Assembly: GCA_022792975.1 (NCBI GenBank)
Contig: JAAWCC010000033.1
Location: forward strand, 1 to 18,074
DNA from: Clostridia bacterium
Lineage (GTDB): Bacteria; Bacillota_A; Clostridia; TANB77; CAG-508
DNA: 18,074 bases
Direction of reading: 5' to 3'
Shown: piece after piece, positions 1 to 7,418 of the stretch
Layout: each line of letters opens with the position of its first letter
Numbering within the stretch: position 1 is the stretch's first letter
Program-made: the position numbers and the translations under genes
Notes under the pieces: generated by a model
The model's database searches: none
Told to the model about the DNA's origin: nothing
The model's input: the letters and a program-made list of their open reading frames with translations, nothing else

Positions 1-436
1 GTATAAAAGATGCAAATAATATGGGTGCAGCAATGGCACCAGCAGCAGTAGACACTATAATTGCACATCTTAAAGATACAGGAAGAAAACCAAGCTATTA
101 TGATTTAATTGTAACTGGTGACCTTGGACATATAGGTAAAGATATACTTTGTGACATGATGCAAACCTATGGCTACAATGTAAGACCAAATTATAATGAT
201 TGCCGGAGTTTTAATATTTGATAAAGAGGCACAAGATACTCACTCTGGTGGTAGCGGTTGTGCGTGCTGTGGGACAGTATTTTCTGGGTATCTTTTTAAT
301 GAGCTTAAACAGAAAAAATATAATAAAATTCTACTTGTTGCAACTGGCGCTTTAATGAATTCTACATCTTCTCAGCAAGGAGAAAGTATTCCTCGGAATT
401 GCTCATGCAGTATCTATTGAAAATCTTGAGGGATAG
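1..436 (+). CDS. spoVAD: Stage V sporulation protein AD, C-terminal part (5' end outside window; two CGG +1 shifts)
   Basis: SpoVAD is part of the SpoVA membrane channel complex that moves Ca-dipicolinate into the forespore and out during germination. Only about the last 143 codons are present, in frame from base 3. The thiolase-like fold is recognisable from the segments VTGDLGHIGKDIL, THSGGSGCACCG and LLVATGALMNSTSSQQGESIPG. The reading frame breaks twice: at CGG 204-206 (after Asp-Cys) and at CGG 394-396 (after Ile-Pro). Skipping one C each time gives NDCGVLIFD and ESIPGIAHAVSIENLEG, ending at TAG 434-436. Unshifted, translation would stop soon after each site. spoVAE follows 14 bases downstream, the usual spoVAC-AD-AE order, so this is the end of an operon expected to be forespore (sigma G) controlled; its promoter is outside the window. 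The identification is secure; the decoding of the breaks is inference. Confidence 0.93.
204..206 (+). other. CGG +1 shift site 1 (spoVAD)
   Basis: TGC|CGG|A. The incoming frame reads CGG; conserved sequence resumes as GGA when the C is skipped. Confidence 0.85.
394..396 (+). other. CGG +1 shift site 2 (spoVAD)
   Basis: CCT|CGG|A. Skipping the C gives Pro-Gly-Ile-Ala-His. Confidence 0.85.
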
Positions 437-450
437 AAAGGAGATAAAAT

Positions 451-836
451 ATGTTTTTCGATAGCTTAGATATAATGGATTATGTTTGGTGCTTCATAGT
501 TGGAGGAATTATATGTGTGATAGCCCAAGTCTTAATCGACAAAACAAAAATAACTCCTGCTAGAATTCTAGTACTATTTGTAACACTAGGAGCAGTGCTT
601 CGGTGGACTAGGAATTTATGAATATATCATAAAATTTGCAGGCGCTGGAGCAACCGTTCCATTAACTGGTTTTGGTGCAAACCTAGCAAAAGGAGCCATC
701 AAAGGAGTAAAGGAATTAGGATTACTAGGAGCATTTACAGGAGGGATAAAAGCAGCAGCAGGAGGAATTGCAGCAGCAATATTTTTTCGGATATATAGCA
801 TCGCTAGTTGCAAAACCTAAAATGAAAAAGCAATAA
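451..836 (+). CDS. spoVAE: Stage V sporulation protein AE (two CGG +1 shifts)
   Basis: This is a small integral membrane subunit of the SpoVA dipicolinate channel. The AAAGGAG ribosome site at 437-443 fixes the ATG at 451. With two one-base skips (CGG 601-603 and CGG 788-790) the product is about 127 residues: an N-terminal hydrophobic helix (WCFIVGGIICVIAQVLI), the family signature DKTKITPARILVLFVTLGAVLGGLG, then the Gly/Ala-rich segment with VPLTGFGANLAKGAIKG and a last helix ending FGYIASLVAKPKMKKQ. Length and order of segments match SpoVAE. Both breaks fall at glycines: Leu-Gly-Gly at the first, Phe-Phe-Gly in the last helix at the second. Unshifted ribosomes would make truncated or nonsense products. 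It is followed by a strong stem-loop terminator. Confidence 0.93.
601..603 (+). other. CGG +1 shift site 3 (spoVAE)
   Basis: CTT|CGG|T. Skipping the C gives Leu-Gly-Gly-Leu-Gly. Confidence 0.85.
788..790 (+). other. CGG +1 shift site 4 (spoVAE)
   Basis: TTT|CGG|A. Skipping the C gives Phe-Phe-Gly-Tyr in the last helix. Confidence 0.85.
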
Positions 837-872
837 TAATGTTAGAAAATAATATGAACGACGGAATTTGAA

Positions 873-942
873 AAAAGGATAGCATATTTTAAGGCTCTTC
901 TATTATGGATGGAAGAGCCTTAAAATATATTATCCTTTTTAT
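873..942 (+). terminator. Rho-independent terminator after spoVAE
   Basis: AAGGCTCTTC at 891-900 pairs with GAAGAGCCTT at 912-921, and the stem is extended by the flanking AAAGGATA...TATCCTTT arms (875-882 and 931-938). A short T run ends the structure. It separates the spoVA operon from yabG. Confidence 0.85.
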
Positions 943-982
943 TTGTACTATTTTACCAAAACCATTATCATAGTGGAAAAGA

Positions 983-1010
983 ACATCTCTATGCATGTTT
1001 TCATAATATA
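983..1010 (+). promoter_or_regulatory. Candidate sigma-K-type promoter for yabG
   Basis: AC at 983-984, a 17-base gap and CATAATATA at 1002-1010 fit the sigma K pattern AC-N16/17-CATANNNTA. yabG is sigma K dependent in Bacillus subtilis, which supports the idea. Against it, the predicted transcript would start near 1016, leaving only a very short leader before the GTG at 1027. In an AT-rich sequence such a match can be chance. Confidence 0.35.
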
Positions 1011-1020
1011 CATAGAGGTG
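984..1020 (+). promoter_or_regulatory. Hairpin covering the yabG ribosome site
   Basis: CATCTCTATG (984-993) pairs with CATAGAGGTG (1011-1020), ten pairs with one G-U, loop 17 bases. The right arm contains the AGAGGTG ribosome site. It matters only if transcription starts upstream of 984. Confidence 0.45.
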
Positions 1021-1026
1021 GGAAAA

Positions 1027-1863
1027 GTGGAAATAAAAAAAGGAGATATAGTTGGAAGAAAGTCCTATGGCAAGGATATTATTTTTTTTGTTGATAGAAT
1101 TATAAAGGTTAAGAATGGAAAATCCTATGCAATATTAAAACGGCGTACATTATAGGATTGAAGCTGATGCTGAATTAGAGGATTTAGAAAAAGTAGAAAA
1201 AAAAGAAGAGGAACTTTTTAGGCAGGGGATGGAAGGAAAGCTTAAACAAAGACTTACCAAATCAGCCAAAAATATATTTTTCAAAAACCAAAATACTCAA
1301 AGAAGCCTTGCAAGCAATGCATTAATATTGCATTTAGATGGAGATAAAAGATATACCCAAAAATCGCAGAGATATTATAATAAACTTGGTCTTAGAGCTA
1401 TTGTTAAGAATATCCCTGAAAATAAGCAACCTCAAGTGATAGGCTCTCTTGTTAGAAGGTATAATCCTGATATAATTATTATAACTCGGACATGACGCTA
1501 TGATTAAATCTAAAGTGAACTATGATGATATATATAATTATAGAAACTCAAAATACTTTATAAACTCAGTAATAGAGGCAAGACGTGCCACACCACAAGG
1601 AAAAGACATAGTTATATTTGCAGGAGCATGCCAAAGCTTTTTCGAAGCAATTATGGCCTCGCGGGGCTAACTTTGCATCTTCTCCTGCAAGAATATTAAT
1701 AGACTTTATGGATCCATTAGTAGTTGCAGAAAAAGTTGCAACAACAGATCAAAATAGAATAATAACAACCAGAGATATAACGTCAGAATTACATGACGAA
1801 GGAAAGAGAGTAGGAGGAAGCTTTGCCAAAGGAAAAAGAGAAAGTAATAAAACGGTAATATAA
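1027..1863 (+). CDS. yabG: Sporulation-specific cysteine protease YabG (three CGG +1 shifts)
   Basis: YabG processes spore coat and germination proteins in the mother cell. I chose the GTG at 1027, just before EIKKGDIVGRKSYGKDIIFFV, because AGAGGTG precedes it at 1014-1020; GTG 1018 is the alternative. Three breaks occur at CGG 1141-1143, 1487-1489 and 1662-1664; skipping one C each time yields one protein of about 277 residues, close to the roughly 290 of the B. subtilis protein. The shifts restore KGVHYRIEA, IITGHDA and EAIMASGANFASSPARI. His155 in TGHDA and Cys201 in AGACQS are 46 residues apart, the same spacing as the His/Cys pair I recall from the C. difficile enzyme, so they are probably catalytic. 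The catalytic His lies immediately after the second shifted glycine, so an active enzyme requires shifting. The gene lies next to veg, as in Bacillus. Identification secure, start less so. Confidence 0.93.
1141..1143 (+). other. CGG +1 shift site 5 (yabG)
   Basis: AAA|CGG|C. Skipping the C gives Lys-Gly-Val-His-Tyr-Arg; the only GGC case. Confidence 0.85.
1487..1489 (+). other. CGG +1 shift site 6 (yabG)
   Basis: ACT|CGG|A. Skipping the C gives Thr-Gly-His-Asp-Ala, including the probable catalytic His. Confidence 0.87.
1662..1664 (+). other. CGG +1 shift site 7 (yabG)
   Basis: TCG|CGG|G. Skipping the C gives Ser-Gly-Ala-Asn-Phe-Ala; the only GGG case. Confidence 0.85.
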
Positions 1864-1952
1864 TTGTAATACAAATGTAATAAAACATAAAAACAACCCT
1901 GAAAGTATATAAAAATCAATCAAAAAAGCTATTTTACAAAATACAATCTTTT

Positions 1953-1981
1953 TTGACATTAATAGGCAAAGATGATATAAT
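1953..1981 (+). promoter_or_regulatory. Consensus housekeeping promoter for veg
   Basis: TTGACA at 1953-1958, a 17-base spacer and TATAAT at 1976-1981 give a perfect sigma A consensus. The B. subtilis veg promoter is also known as a strong one, so strength appears to be conserved here. Confidence 0.9.
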
Positions 1982-2010
1982 GACCCTATCTTTAAAGAAT
2001 GGGTGATCAA

Positions 2011-2334
2011 ATGATTTACAGGGATGATATTTCAAACTTAAGAGAAGATATTATAGAAAAAGAAGGACAAAAGATAATAGTAAAAGGTGCATTAGGTAGG
2101 AGTAAATTTTTTGAGAAGGAAGCAACAATAGAAAAAGCCTATCCAAACCTATTTGTAATAAAGTACGATAAAGAAGAAGGGAACGCAACATACAGTTATA
2201 CAGACGTTTTAACAAGAACGATAGACTTGCAAGTATTTGATGGAGAGAATTATTCTTCTCTAGTTCCACCAAAGGTAGAAGCTCCTAAGAAGCCAAAAGA
2301 AGAAGCACAAGAAATAAGTGAAAACTTAGGATAA
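2011..2334 (+). CDS. veg: Veg protein (DUF1021 family)
   Basis: A small basic/acidic protein of about 107 residues related to B. subtilis Veg, which is linked to biofilm-matrix gene control and is highly expressed. Family signatures are IVKGALGRSKFFEKEATIEKAYPNLFVIKY followed by YSYTDVLTRTIDLQVF. Residues after about 85 form a Lys/Glu/Pro-rich tail not found in the shorter Bacillus protein. I prefer ATG 2011 over the in-frame ATG 1999: GGGTGATC at 2001-2008 matches the extended anti-Shine-Dalgarno sequence at the right distance for 2011, while 1999 lies only about ten bases from the expected transcript start. The reading frame is intact, with no CGG codon. The neighbour yabG is the same as in Bacillus, but the next Bacillus genes (sspF, ispE) are absent here. 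Confidence 0.9.
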   Translation: MIYRDDISNLREDIIEKEGQKIIVKGALGRSKFFEKEATIEKAYPNLFVIKYDKEEGNATYSYTDVLTRTIDLQVFDGENYSSLVPPKVEAPKKPKEEAQEISENLG

Positions 2335-2382
2335 ATATCTAGAATTAGATAAAAAAGACAAAAGAATTTAATAATAAAAAAA

Positions 2383-2445
2383 GGAATTGAGGTAATATAT
2401 GTTTTTTGGTATTAGTTAAAAAATATATATTACCTCAATTCTTTA
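2383..2445 (+). terminator. Long stem-loop after veg, probable terminator
   Basis: GAATTGAGGTAATATAT (2384-2400) pairs with ATATATTACCTCAATTC (2425-2441). The T run after the right arm is short (CTTTA), whereas A-rich sequence precedes the left arm, so it would also work on the minus strand, where I see no gene. Confidence 0.7.
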
Positions 2446-2506
2446 CGCTGCAAAACACTATAACTTTTAAGAGTCATGATATAAGGCTTAAATTTAATAT
2501 ATTGTG

Positions 2507-2535
2507 TTGCAAAGTTTGACAAAATATGATTTAAT
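2507..2535 (+). promoter_or_regulatory. Weak candidate promoter for the PMT gene
   Basis: TTGCAA at 2507-2512, 17 bases, TTTAAT at 2530-2535. A TTGACA at 2516-2521 has no well-placed -10 partner (TAAAAT at 2545-2550 is 23 bases away). The 234-base gap after veg otherwise holds only the stem-loop. Confidence 0.35.
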
Positions 2536-2568
2536 ATTAAAAGATAAAATTTATATATGGAGGAATTT

Positions 2569-4260
2569 ATGAAAAAGCTAAAAGAATTTTTTTCTGACAA
2601 TACAAGAAAAATGACAAAACGTGATTGGATAATATTGGGAATAATTGTACTAATTTATACAATCATTTCATTTATAAATTTAGGAAGCACAAAAAACCCT
2701 CAAACATTTGCTGAAATGAGGCAAAATAATAGCATAATAATAGAACTAGAAGGGGAAGCGAAATATATATTAAAAATGAGACATTATTCAGGAGCAGAAA
2801 CAGGTAACTATTCTGTATATGGCTCAAAAGATGGTATAAATTATGAAATAATAACAACATATAAAGATAAATATGTATTCTTATGGGAGGATACAGTAAT
2901 CAATGAAGAATTAAAATACTTAAAAATAACAGCAAACTCAAAAGAAAGCTATATTGGAGAAATAGCTTTATATGACGAAAATGACAACCTTTTAAAATTA
3001 AAGGCAGAGGATAATAAAGATAAACAAGTAATAGACGAGCAGGATGTAGTTCCAGAAGTAATAGGATATATGAACTCAGTATACTTCGACGAAATATATT
3101 TTGCAAGAAGCGCATATGAATATTTAAATGGAAGGATGGCATATGAATGGGTGCATCCACCATTAGGAAAGCTAATACAAATGATACCAATAACAATATT
3201 GGGAATGACTCCATTCGCATATAGACTAATGGGAAATATCGCAGGAATTTTGATGGTAGCAGTAATGTACATATTTGGAAAAACAATGCTCAAAGACAGC
3301 AAATACGCATTACTTGCAGGAGTGATAATGGCATTTGACAATTTCCATTTTGCACAAACGAGAATGGGAACGGTAGACAGCTTCTTAGTATTATTCATAA
3401 TGCTAAGTGCATTATTCATGTTTAAATACTTATTAACAACAAAAGAAGACATACTAAAAGAAAAAATAAAATGGCTTTTCTATTCGGGGCTATTTTTTGG
3501 ACTTAGTGTATCAGTAAAATGGACAGGACTGTATGCGGGATTAGGACTTTGTATAATGTTCTTTGGAAAAATGATAAAAGATTGCATAAAGGATAGAAAA
3601 ATAGATAAGCAATACCTATATATAATAATATCATGTATACTATACTTCATAGCAATACCATGTGCAATTTATGTCCTAAGTTACTTGCTATTCCCTAATG
3701 TAAGGCCAAGTGGAGTAGGAGGCTTTAGTGATATATTCAGCCAAATAGAGCAAATGTACAACTATCATTCAAAGTTAGTCGCAGAACACTCATTTACATC
3801 AAATTGGTACACATGGCCAGTAATGATGAAACCAGTATGGTTACACGTATCATATCCAGTTGAGCGGTATGAAATCAACAATAACAGGAATACGGAAATC
3901 CAGCTATATGGTGGATAGGAGCAATTGCTTCAGTATTCTTACTAATAAAAGCTATAAAATCAAGAAAACAAGAGGACATATTTATATTAGTAATGATACT
4001 ATCAACATGGCTACCATATGCACTTATAGGAAGAATAATGTTTATGTATCACTTCTTCCCAACATTACCATTCGTAATGCTTGCAATAGTAGTATTTATA
4101 AAAACCTTAGATAAATTAATAAAAAAACCTTGGATAATGCTGCGGATACATAGTAATAGTAATAATCCTATTTGCAGTATTTTATCCAATAACAAGTGGA
4201 ATGACAGTAAGTGAAGAATATATAAGCTCATTAAAATGGCTAAAAAGCTGGTACTTCTAA
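2569..4260 (+). CDS. PMT-type (GT39) membrane glycosyltransferase, phospholipid-carrier dependent (three CGG +1 shifts)
   Basis: A polytopic glycosyltransferase of the GT-C/PMT type that would transfer a sugar from a lipid-phosphate carrier to an extracellular acceptor. The ribosome site GGAGG at 2559-2563 supports ATG 2569 rather than 2557. Order of parts: first membrane helix (about 21-41); an outer beta-rich insert (about 50-150) resembling an F5/8-type carbohydrate-binding fold; the acidic motif YFDEIYFARSAYEY with Asp174-Glu175; HPPLGK from His196; then repeated membrane helices. The frame breaks at CGG 3865-3867, 3893-3895 and 4143-4145. One-base skips restore VEGMKSTITGIGNPAIWWIGAI and IMLGYIVIVIILFAVFYP, giving about 562 residues and a stop at TAA 4258-4260. 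The first two sites are only 28 bases apart. Acceptor and sugar cannot be told; the Thr/Pro-rich wall protein at 6242 is a plausible but unproven substrate. The next membrane protein starts 18 bases later, so they probably form one unit. Confidence 0.88.
3865..3867 (+). other. CGG +1 shift site 8 (PMT gene)
   Basis: GAG|CGG|T. Skipping the C opens the frame up to the next site 28 bases on. Confidence 0.83.
3893..3895 (+). other. CGG +1 shift site 9 (PMT gene)
   Basis: ATA|CGG|A. Skipping the C gives Gly-Ile-Gly-Asn-Pro-Ala, a membrane-helix start typical of the family. Confidence 0.85.
4143..4145 (+). other. CGG +1 shift site 10 (PMT gene)
   Basis: CTG|CGG|A. Skipping the C restores the last membrane helix. 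Confidence 0.83.
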
Positions 4261-4278
4261 TAAATTTAGGTGAGGAAA

Positions 4279-5926
4279 ATGAAAAAATTTCTAAAGAAAA
4301 ATATATACATTATAGCAATTGAAATAATTGCTATAATTTTAATTGGATACATATATCTAGACAATACGTATCAAGCACACGACCTACCATTCCACTTAGC
4401 AAATATCAAAAATTTAGTATCAAATAACCTAAAAGCAGACCTAATAATGCCAAATATAGGGAATGGTTTAGGGTATGGCTTATATATTTTTTATCCAAAG
4501 CTACCACACCTAATATATGCAGGAATTGCAGGCACTTTATCAGCAATAGGAGTAGAAATAATAAATAGTGTATTAATTACAAATATATTAGTATCAATAG
4601 CATCAAGCTTAACTATGTACTTCCTAGTAATAGAAATGACAAAAAACAAAAAACAAGCCTTTGCATCAGCGATAATCTATATGTTATTTCCATATAGGCT
4701 AGGAACAATCACAGTAAGAATGGCACTTACAGAAAACTTTGCAGGAATATTTATCCCAATAATATTACTTGGAATTTATTACTTATTCAAAGACGAAAAA
4801 AAGAAATTTTATATAACTTTTATATTAGGATATACAGGCTTAATATTAAGCCATTATCTAATAGCAATGTACTTTTCAATATTTGTATTAATCATATTAA
4901 TATTTTGCATAGACAAGCTTTTCAGAGAAAAAAGAATAATAAGGCTATTAATAGGAACATTAGCAGTGATAATATTGGTATTACCAAGCATAACGATATT
5001 TTTAGAACACTATAACCGGAGAATATCTGGTATATAAAGAAAACTATGTAACAAACCTAGCACTAATACAATCAAACATATTAGAAGCAAAAGAATACTT
5101 TCTACCAACAGAAAACTATAACTGGACAATTCCATACTATATATATTGTACAGTTATAGGCATGGTTGTATTAAGCACATTACTTTCAATAAGAAGGCAC
5201 AAAAGAGAGGACATAATAAACATAGCAATAATCGAAATATGCATCCTCATGATAAGCTGTGAAGCTCTATGGAAAATATTGCCAAGCATGTTCTATAATG
5301 TACAATTTTCATGGAGACTAGAGCTAATATTAGCAGTATTCATATCAATATTAGCACCAAAATTCCTAGAAAAACTAGACAGAAAAACAATATTCATAGG
5401 AGTAATAGCTCTATGTATAATACCATCACTATTTTTAATAAATAAACTAAGTAATAGAATACATCATAGAGACAATACAATAATAGAATTAGAAAAAGGC
5501 ACAGGAAACCTAAGTGAATATTATCCAAATGCTTATGCCTATGACAAAGAATATTACCAAAACAAAAAAGGGATAGATATAGTAGAGGGGACAGGAAAAA
5601 TAGAAATAATAGAAAATGAAACAAAAAGGCTAGAATTTAATGTAAAAGAAAGCAAAAGTTTAATCCTAGAGCTACCAAGAATATATTACAAAGGATACAC
5701 TCTAGAAAAAGAAGGAAAAAAGATAGAAATAAAAGAAAATTCATATGGACTAATCACACTATCAGCCGAAGATGGAATTTATACACTAAAATACACAGGA
5801 ACAGTAGCCTATAATATAACAAGAATAATAAGAATAATAGGGGTAATTAGTATAACAGCTATAATAATAGTAAAAAGGATAAACAAAAAAGAAGTAAACA
5901 CTTGCGGAACAAAAGAAATCAACTAG
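4279..5926 (+). CDS. PTPS_related-type polytopic membrane protein (one CGG +1 shift)
   Basis: A membrane protein of about 548 residues with a hydrophobic first helix (9-27), then AHDLPFHLANIKN (His34-Asp35...His39) and GNGLGYGLYIFYPKLPHLIYA. This pattern fits the PTPS_related integral membrane family (6-pyruvoyl-tetrahydropterin-synthase-related domain), proteins topologically similar to YfhO and GT-C glycosyltransferases. Function is not established; the name does not imply pterin chemistry. The C-terminal 130 residues are mostly extracellular and rich in Lys/Glu/Tyr, ending in one more helix. AGGTGAGG at 4268-4275 supports ATG 4279; a GTG at 4270 is the alternative. The frame breaks at CGG 5017-5019, where skipping the C gives EHYNGEYLVYKENYVTNLALIQ and the rest of the protein. 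The position behind the PMT gene suggests a shared role in cell-surface glycosylation (inference). Confidence 0.75.
5017..5019 (+). other. CGG +1 shift site 11 (PTPS_related gene)
   Basis: AAC|CGG|A. Skipping the C joins two open frames of about 246 and 302 codons. Confidence 0.83.
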
Positions 5927-6132
5927 ATTAAATAGGAAAATCTACAATATAATATAGTAAAGCACTAAAAACGACAACAAGAATTATAAAAAAATCACAC
6001 AAAAAAACAAAAACACCTATCGGAAAAAGTAGAAAAAAAGCCTGTAACACAAATGTAACAATTTGAAAACCCTTGAGGAAAGCAAAACTTGTCCATATTT
6101 TCCCAGAAATAGAAAAAAATTGAAAAATATGC

Positions 6133-6161
6133 TTGACAAAACTACACATATTGTGTAGAAT
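6133..6161 (+). promoter_or_regulatory. Promoter for the wall protein, with palindromic operator-like spacer
   Basis: TTGACA at 6133-6138, 17 bases, TAGAAT at 6156-6161. The spacer and start of the -10 contain a perfect inverted repeat, CTACACA-TAT-TGTGTAG (6142-6158), ideally placed for a repressor or activator. The rest of the 315-base gap after 5926 holds no gene I can see; a small TAGGG/CCCTA hairpin lies in the leader (6176-6197). Confidence 0.8.
6142..6158. repeat. Perfect 7-bp inverted repeat in the -35/-10 spacer
   Basis: CTACACA and TGTGTAG flank a 3-base centre. This dyad is the size of a typical dimeric regulator site. No second copy was noticed elsewhere in the window. Confidence 0.6.
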
Positions 6162-6241
6162 AATATTGTTAACGTTAGGGAACTGCCAATGACCCTAGCA
6201 AAAATTAAAAATATTTTTTCATATGAAGGGAGAAAAAAGAA

Positions 6242-7339
6242 ATGAAAAAAACTTTAAAATTATTAATGGCAATCGTACTTTTCGCAGTAGTATTAATGAT
6301 AGCTACTAGCGTAAATGCAGGAGAAGTTGTTTATGACACTTTAGATAAGGCAGTAGCAGAAGAAGCTGACGCAGCAGCAGCTGATTCAACATATAAACCA
6401 CTTGTTGAAAAGAAAGATGGTTATTATGTATTCAACAAAGGAACAGACACATTAAAAATAACAGAAACAATAGATGCAAACAACATGAAACTTGTAATAA
6501 ACAATGCTTTAGCAGCTAACATAGTTGTTAAAGGAACAACAACTGTTAAGACAGATGAAGCTGCATTACCAACTGTTACAGGAACTGTACAAGTTAATGA
6601 AGGAGCTACATTAATAGCACCTGCAGAATTTGGAACAAGTATGCTTAACAAAGGTACTATGTATATAGCTGAAGATGCAACAGCTTTAACAACAGCAATA
6701 ACTAATGAAGGAACAATATATACTGATGCAGATGCAACAGCTTTAACAACAAGTGTACAATTAACTTTAAAAGACAAAGTAAAAGTTGATGGAGTTGATT
6801 ATACAAAAGTAACTGTTGAAAAGAAAGATCTTGACAAAAAAATGACTTACACAGTTGCAAAAATAGTTCCTGAAAATGAAGTAGCACCAGCAACAAAAAT
6901 TGAAGCTGGAAAGACATATACATTAACAGTAAAAGCTGAATTAGATGGAAAAGAAGTAACAGCACCAGCAACAATATTAGCAAAACCATTAAATAGAGAT
7001 GCTAAAATGAACTGTGAAATCAATGGAAATAATATCGAAGTAGTTGCCGCAAAAGACTTAGAAGGAGATACAATAGCTTTAGCAGCTCAATTAACAGGTG
7101 TAGATGAATCTAAAAAAGACTTAGCTTTAATCTCATTAGGAGAAGTTAAAGAAGATGAACCTACAACAGATCCAACAGCTGAGCCTACAACAGAACCAAC
7201 AGTAGCACCTACAACAGATCCAAATGGTGAAAAAGATGATACACCAAAAACAGGTGATACAATAATACCTGCAACAGCAGTATTGGCAGTAGTTGTTGTA
7301 GCTAACGTAGTATATTTCGCTAGATCAAAAAGAAGCTAA
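6242..7339 (+). CDS. Secreted, wall-anchored surface protein with PKTG sorting signal
   Basis: A 365-residue exported protein of unknown specific function. A signal peptide (MKKTLKLLMAIVLFAVVLM..., probable cleavage after SVNA near residue 26) leads into an Ala/Thr/Val-rich ectodomain. Residues about 140-180 contain two near-copies of the unit DATALTT, coded by near-identical DNA 57 bases apart (6674 and 6731). Around 305-330 comes a Thr/Pro/Asp-rich linker (repeated EPTT / DPTA units), then TPKTGD, a hydrophobic helix (IIPATAVLAVVVVANVVYF) and a basic end ARSKRS: a complete sorting signal. TPKTG resembles the (S/P)PXTG motif of C. difficile SrtB, and a class B sortase is the next gene. AGGGAG at 6228-6233 precedes the ATG. 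The frame is intact, with no CGG. The linker would suit O-glycosylation by the nearby PMT protein, which is inference only. Confidence 0.85.
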   Translation: MKKTLKLLMAIVLFAVVLMIATSVNAGEVVYDTLDKAVAEEADAAAADSTYKPLVEKKDGYYVFNKGTDTLKITETIDANNMKLVINNALAANIVVKGTTTVKTDEAALPTVTGTVQVNEGATLIAPAEFGTSMLNKGTMYIAEDATALTTAITNEGTIYTDADATALTTSVQLTLKDKVKVDGVDYTKVTVEKKDLDKKMTYTVAKIVPENEVAPATKIEAGKTYTLTVKAELDGKEVTAPATILAKPLNRDAKMNCEINGNNIEVVAAKDLEGDTIALAAQLTGVDESKKDLALISLGEVKEDEPTTDPTAEPTTEPTVAPTTDPNGEKDDTPKTGDTIIPATAVLAVVVVANVVYFARSKRS

Positions 7340-7366
7340 TAATATACTTAAAAATTAAATTAACTT

Positions 7367-7397
7367 GAAGGGCTCTCATAAAGAGCCCTCTTGTTTT
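7367..7397 (+). terminator. Intergenic terminator between wall protein and sortase
   Basis: AGGGCTCT (7369-7376) pairs with AGAGCCCT (7382-7389), followed by CTTGTTTTA. No promoter is evident before the sortase, so this may act as a partial terminator setting a high substrate-to-sortase ratio. Confidence 0.8.
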
Positions 7398-7418
7398 ATA
7401 AATTAGGAGAGTTAAATT

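Noticed and set aside
616..813. Minus-strand open frames (also 2949-3452, 6424-6989, 12805-13182, 14100-14465 and others)
   Set aside because: They mirror conserved plus-strand genes, have low-complexity hydrophobic translations and lack ribosome sites.
862..864. CGG after spoVAE as another shift site
   Set aside because: It lies after the TAA at 834-836 in non-coding DNA, with no frame entering it.
2516..2521. TTGACA before the PMT gene as a clear promoter
   Set aside because: No -10 element at 16-18 bases; the best hexamer is 23 bases away.
3860..4114. A separate small gene after the PMT frame
   Set aside because: It is the out-of-frame continuation of the PMT gene across two nearby CGG sites; once corrected, the segment forms membrane helices of the same protein.
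6021..6023. CGG upstream of the wall protein as a shift site
   Set aside because: No coding frame crosses it; the 5927-6241 gap is non-coding.
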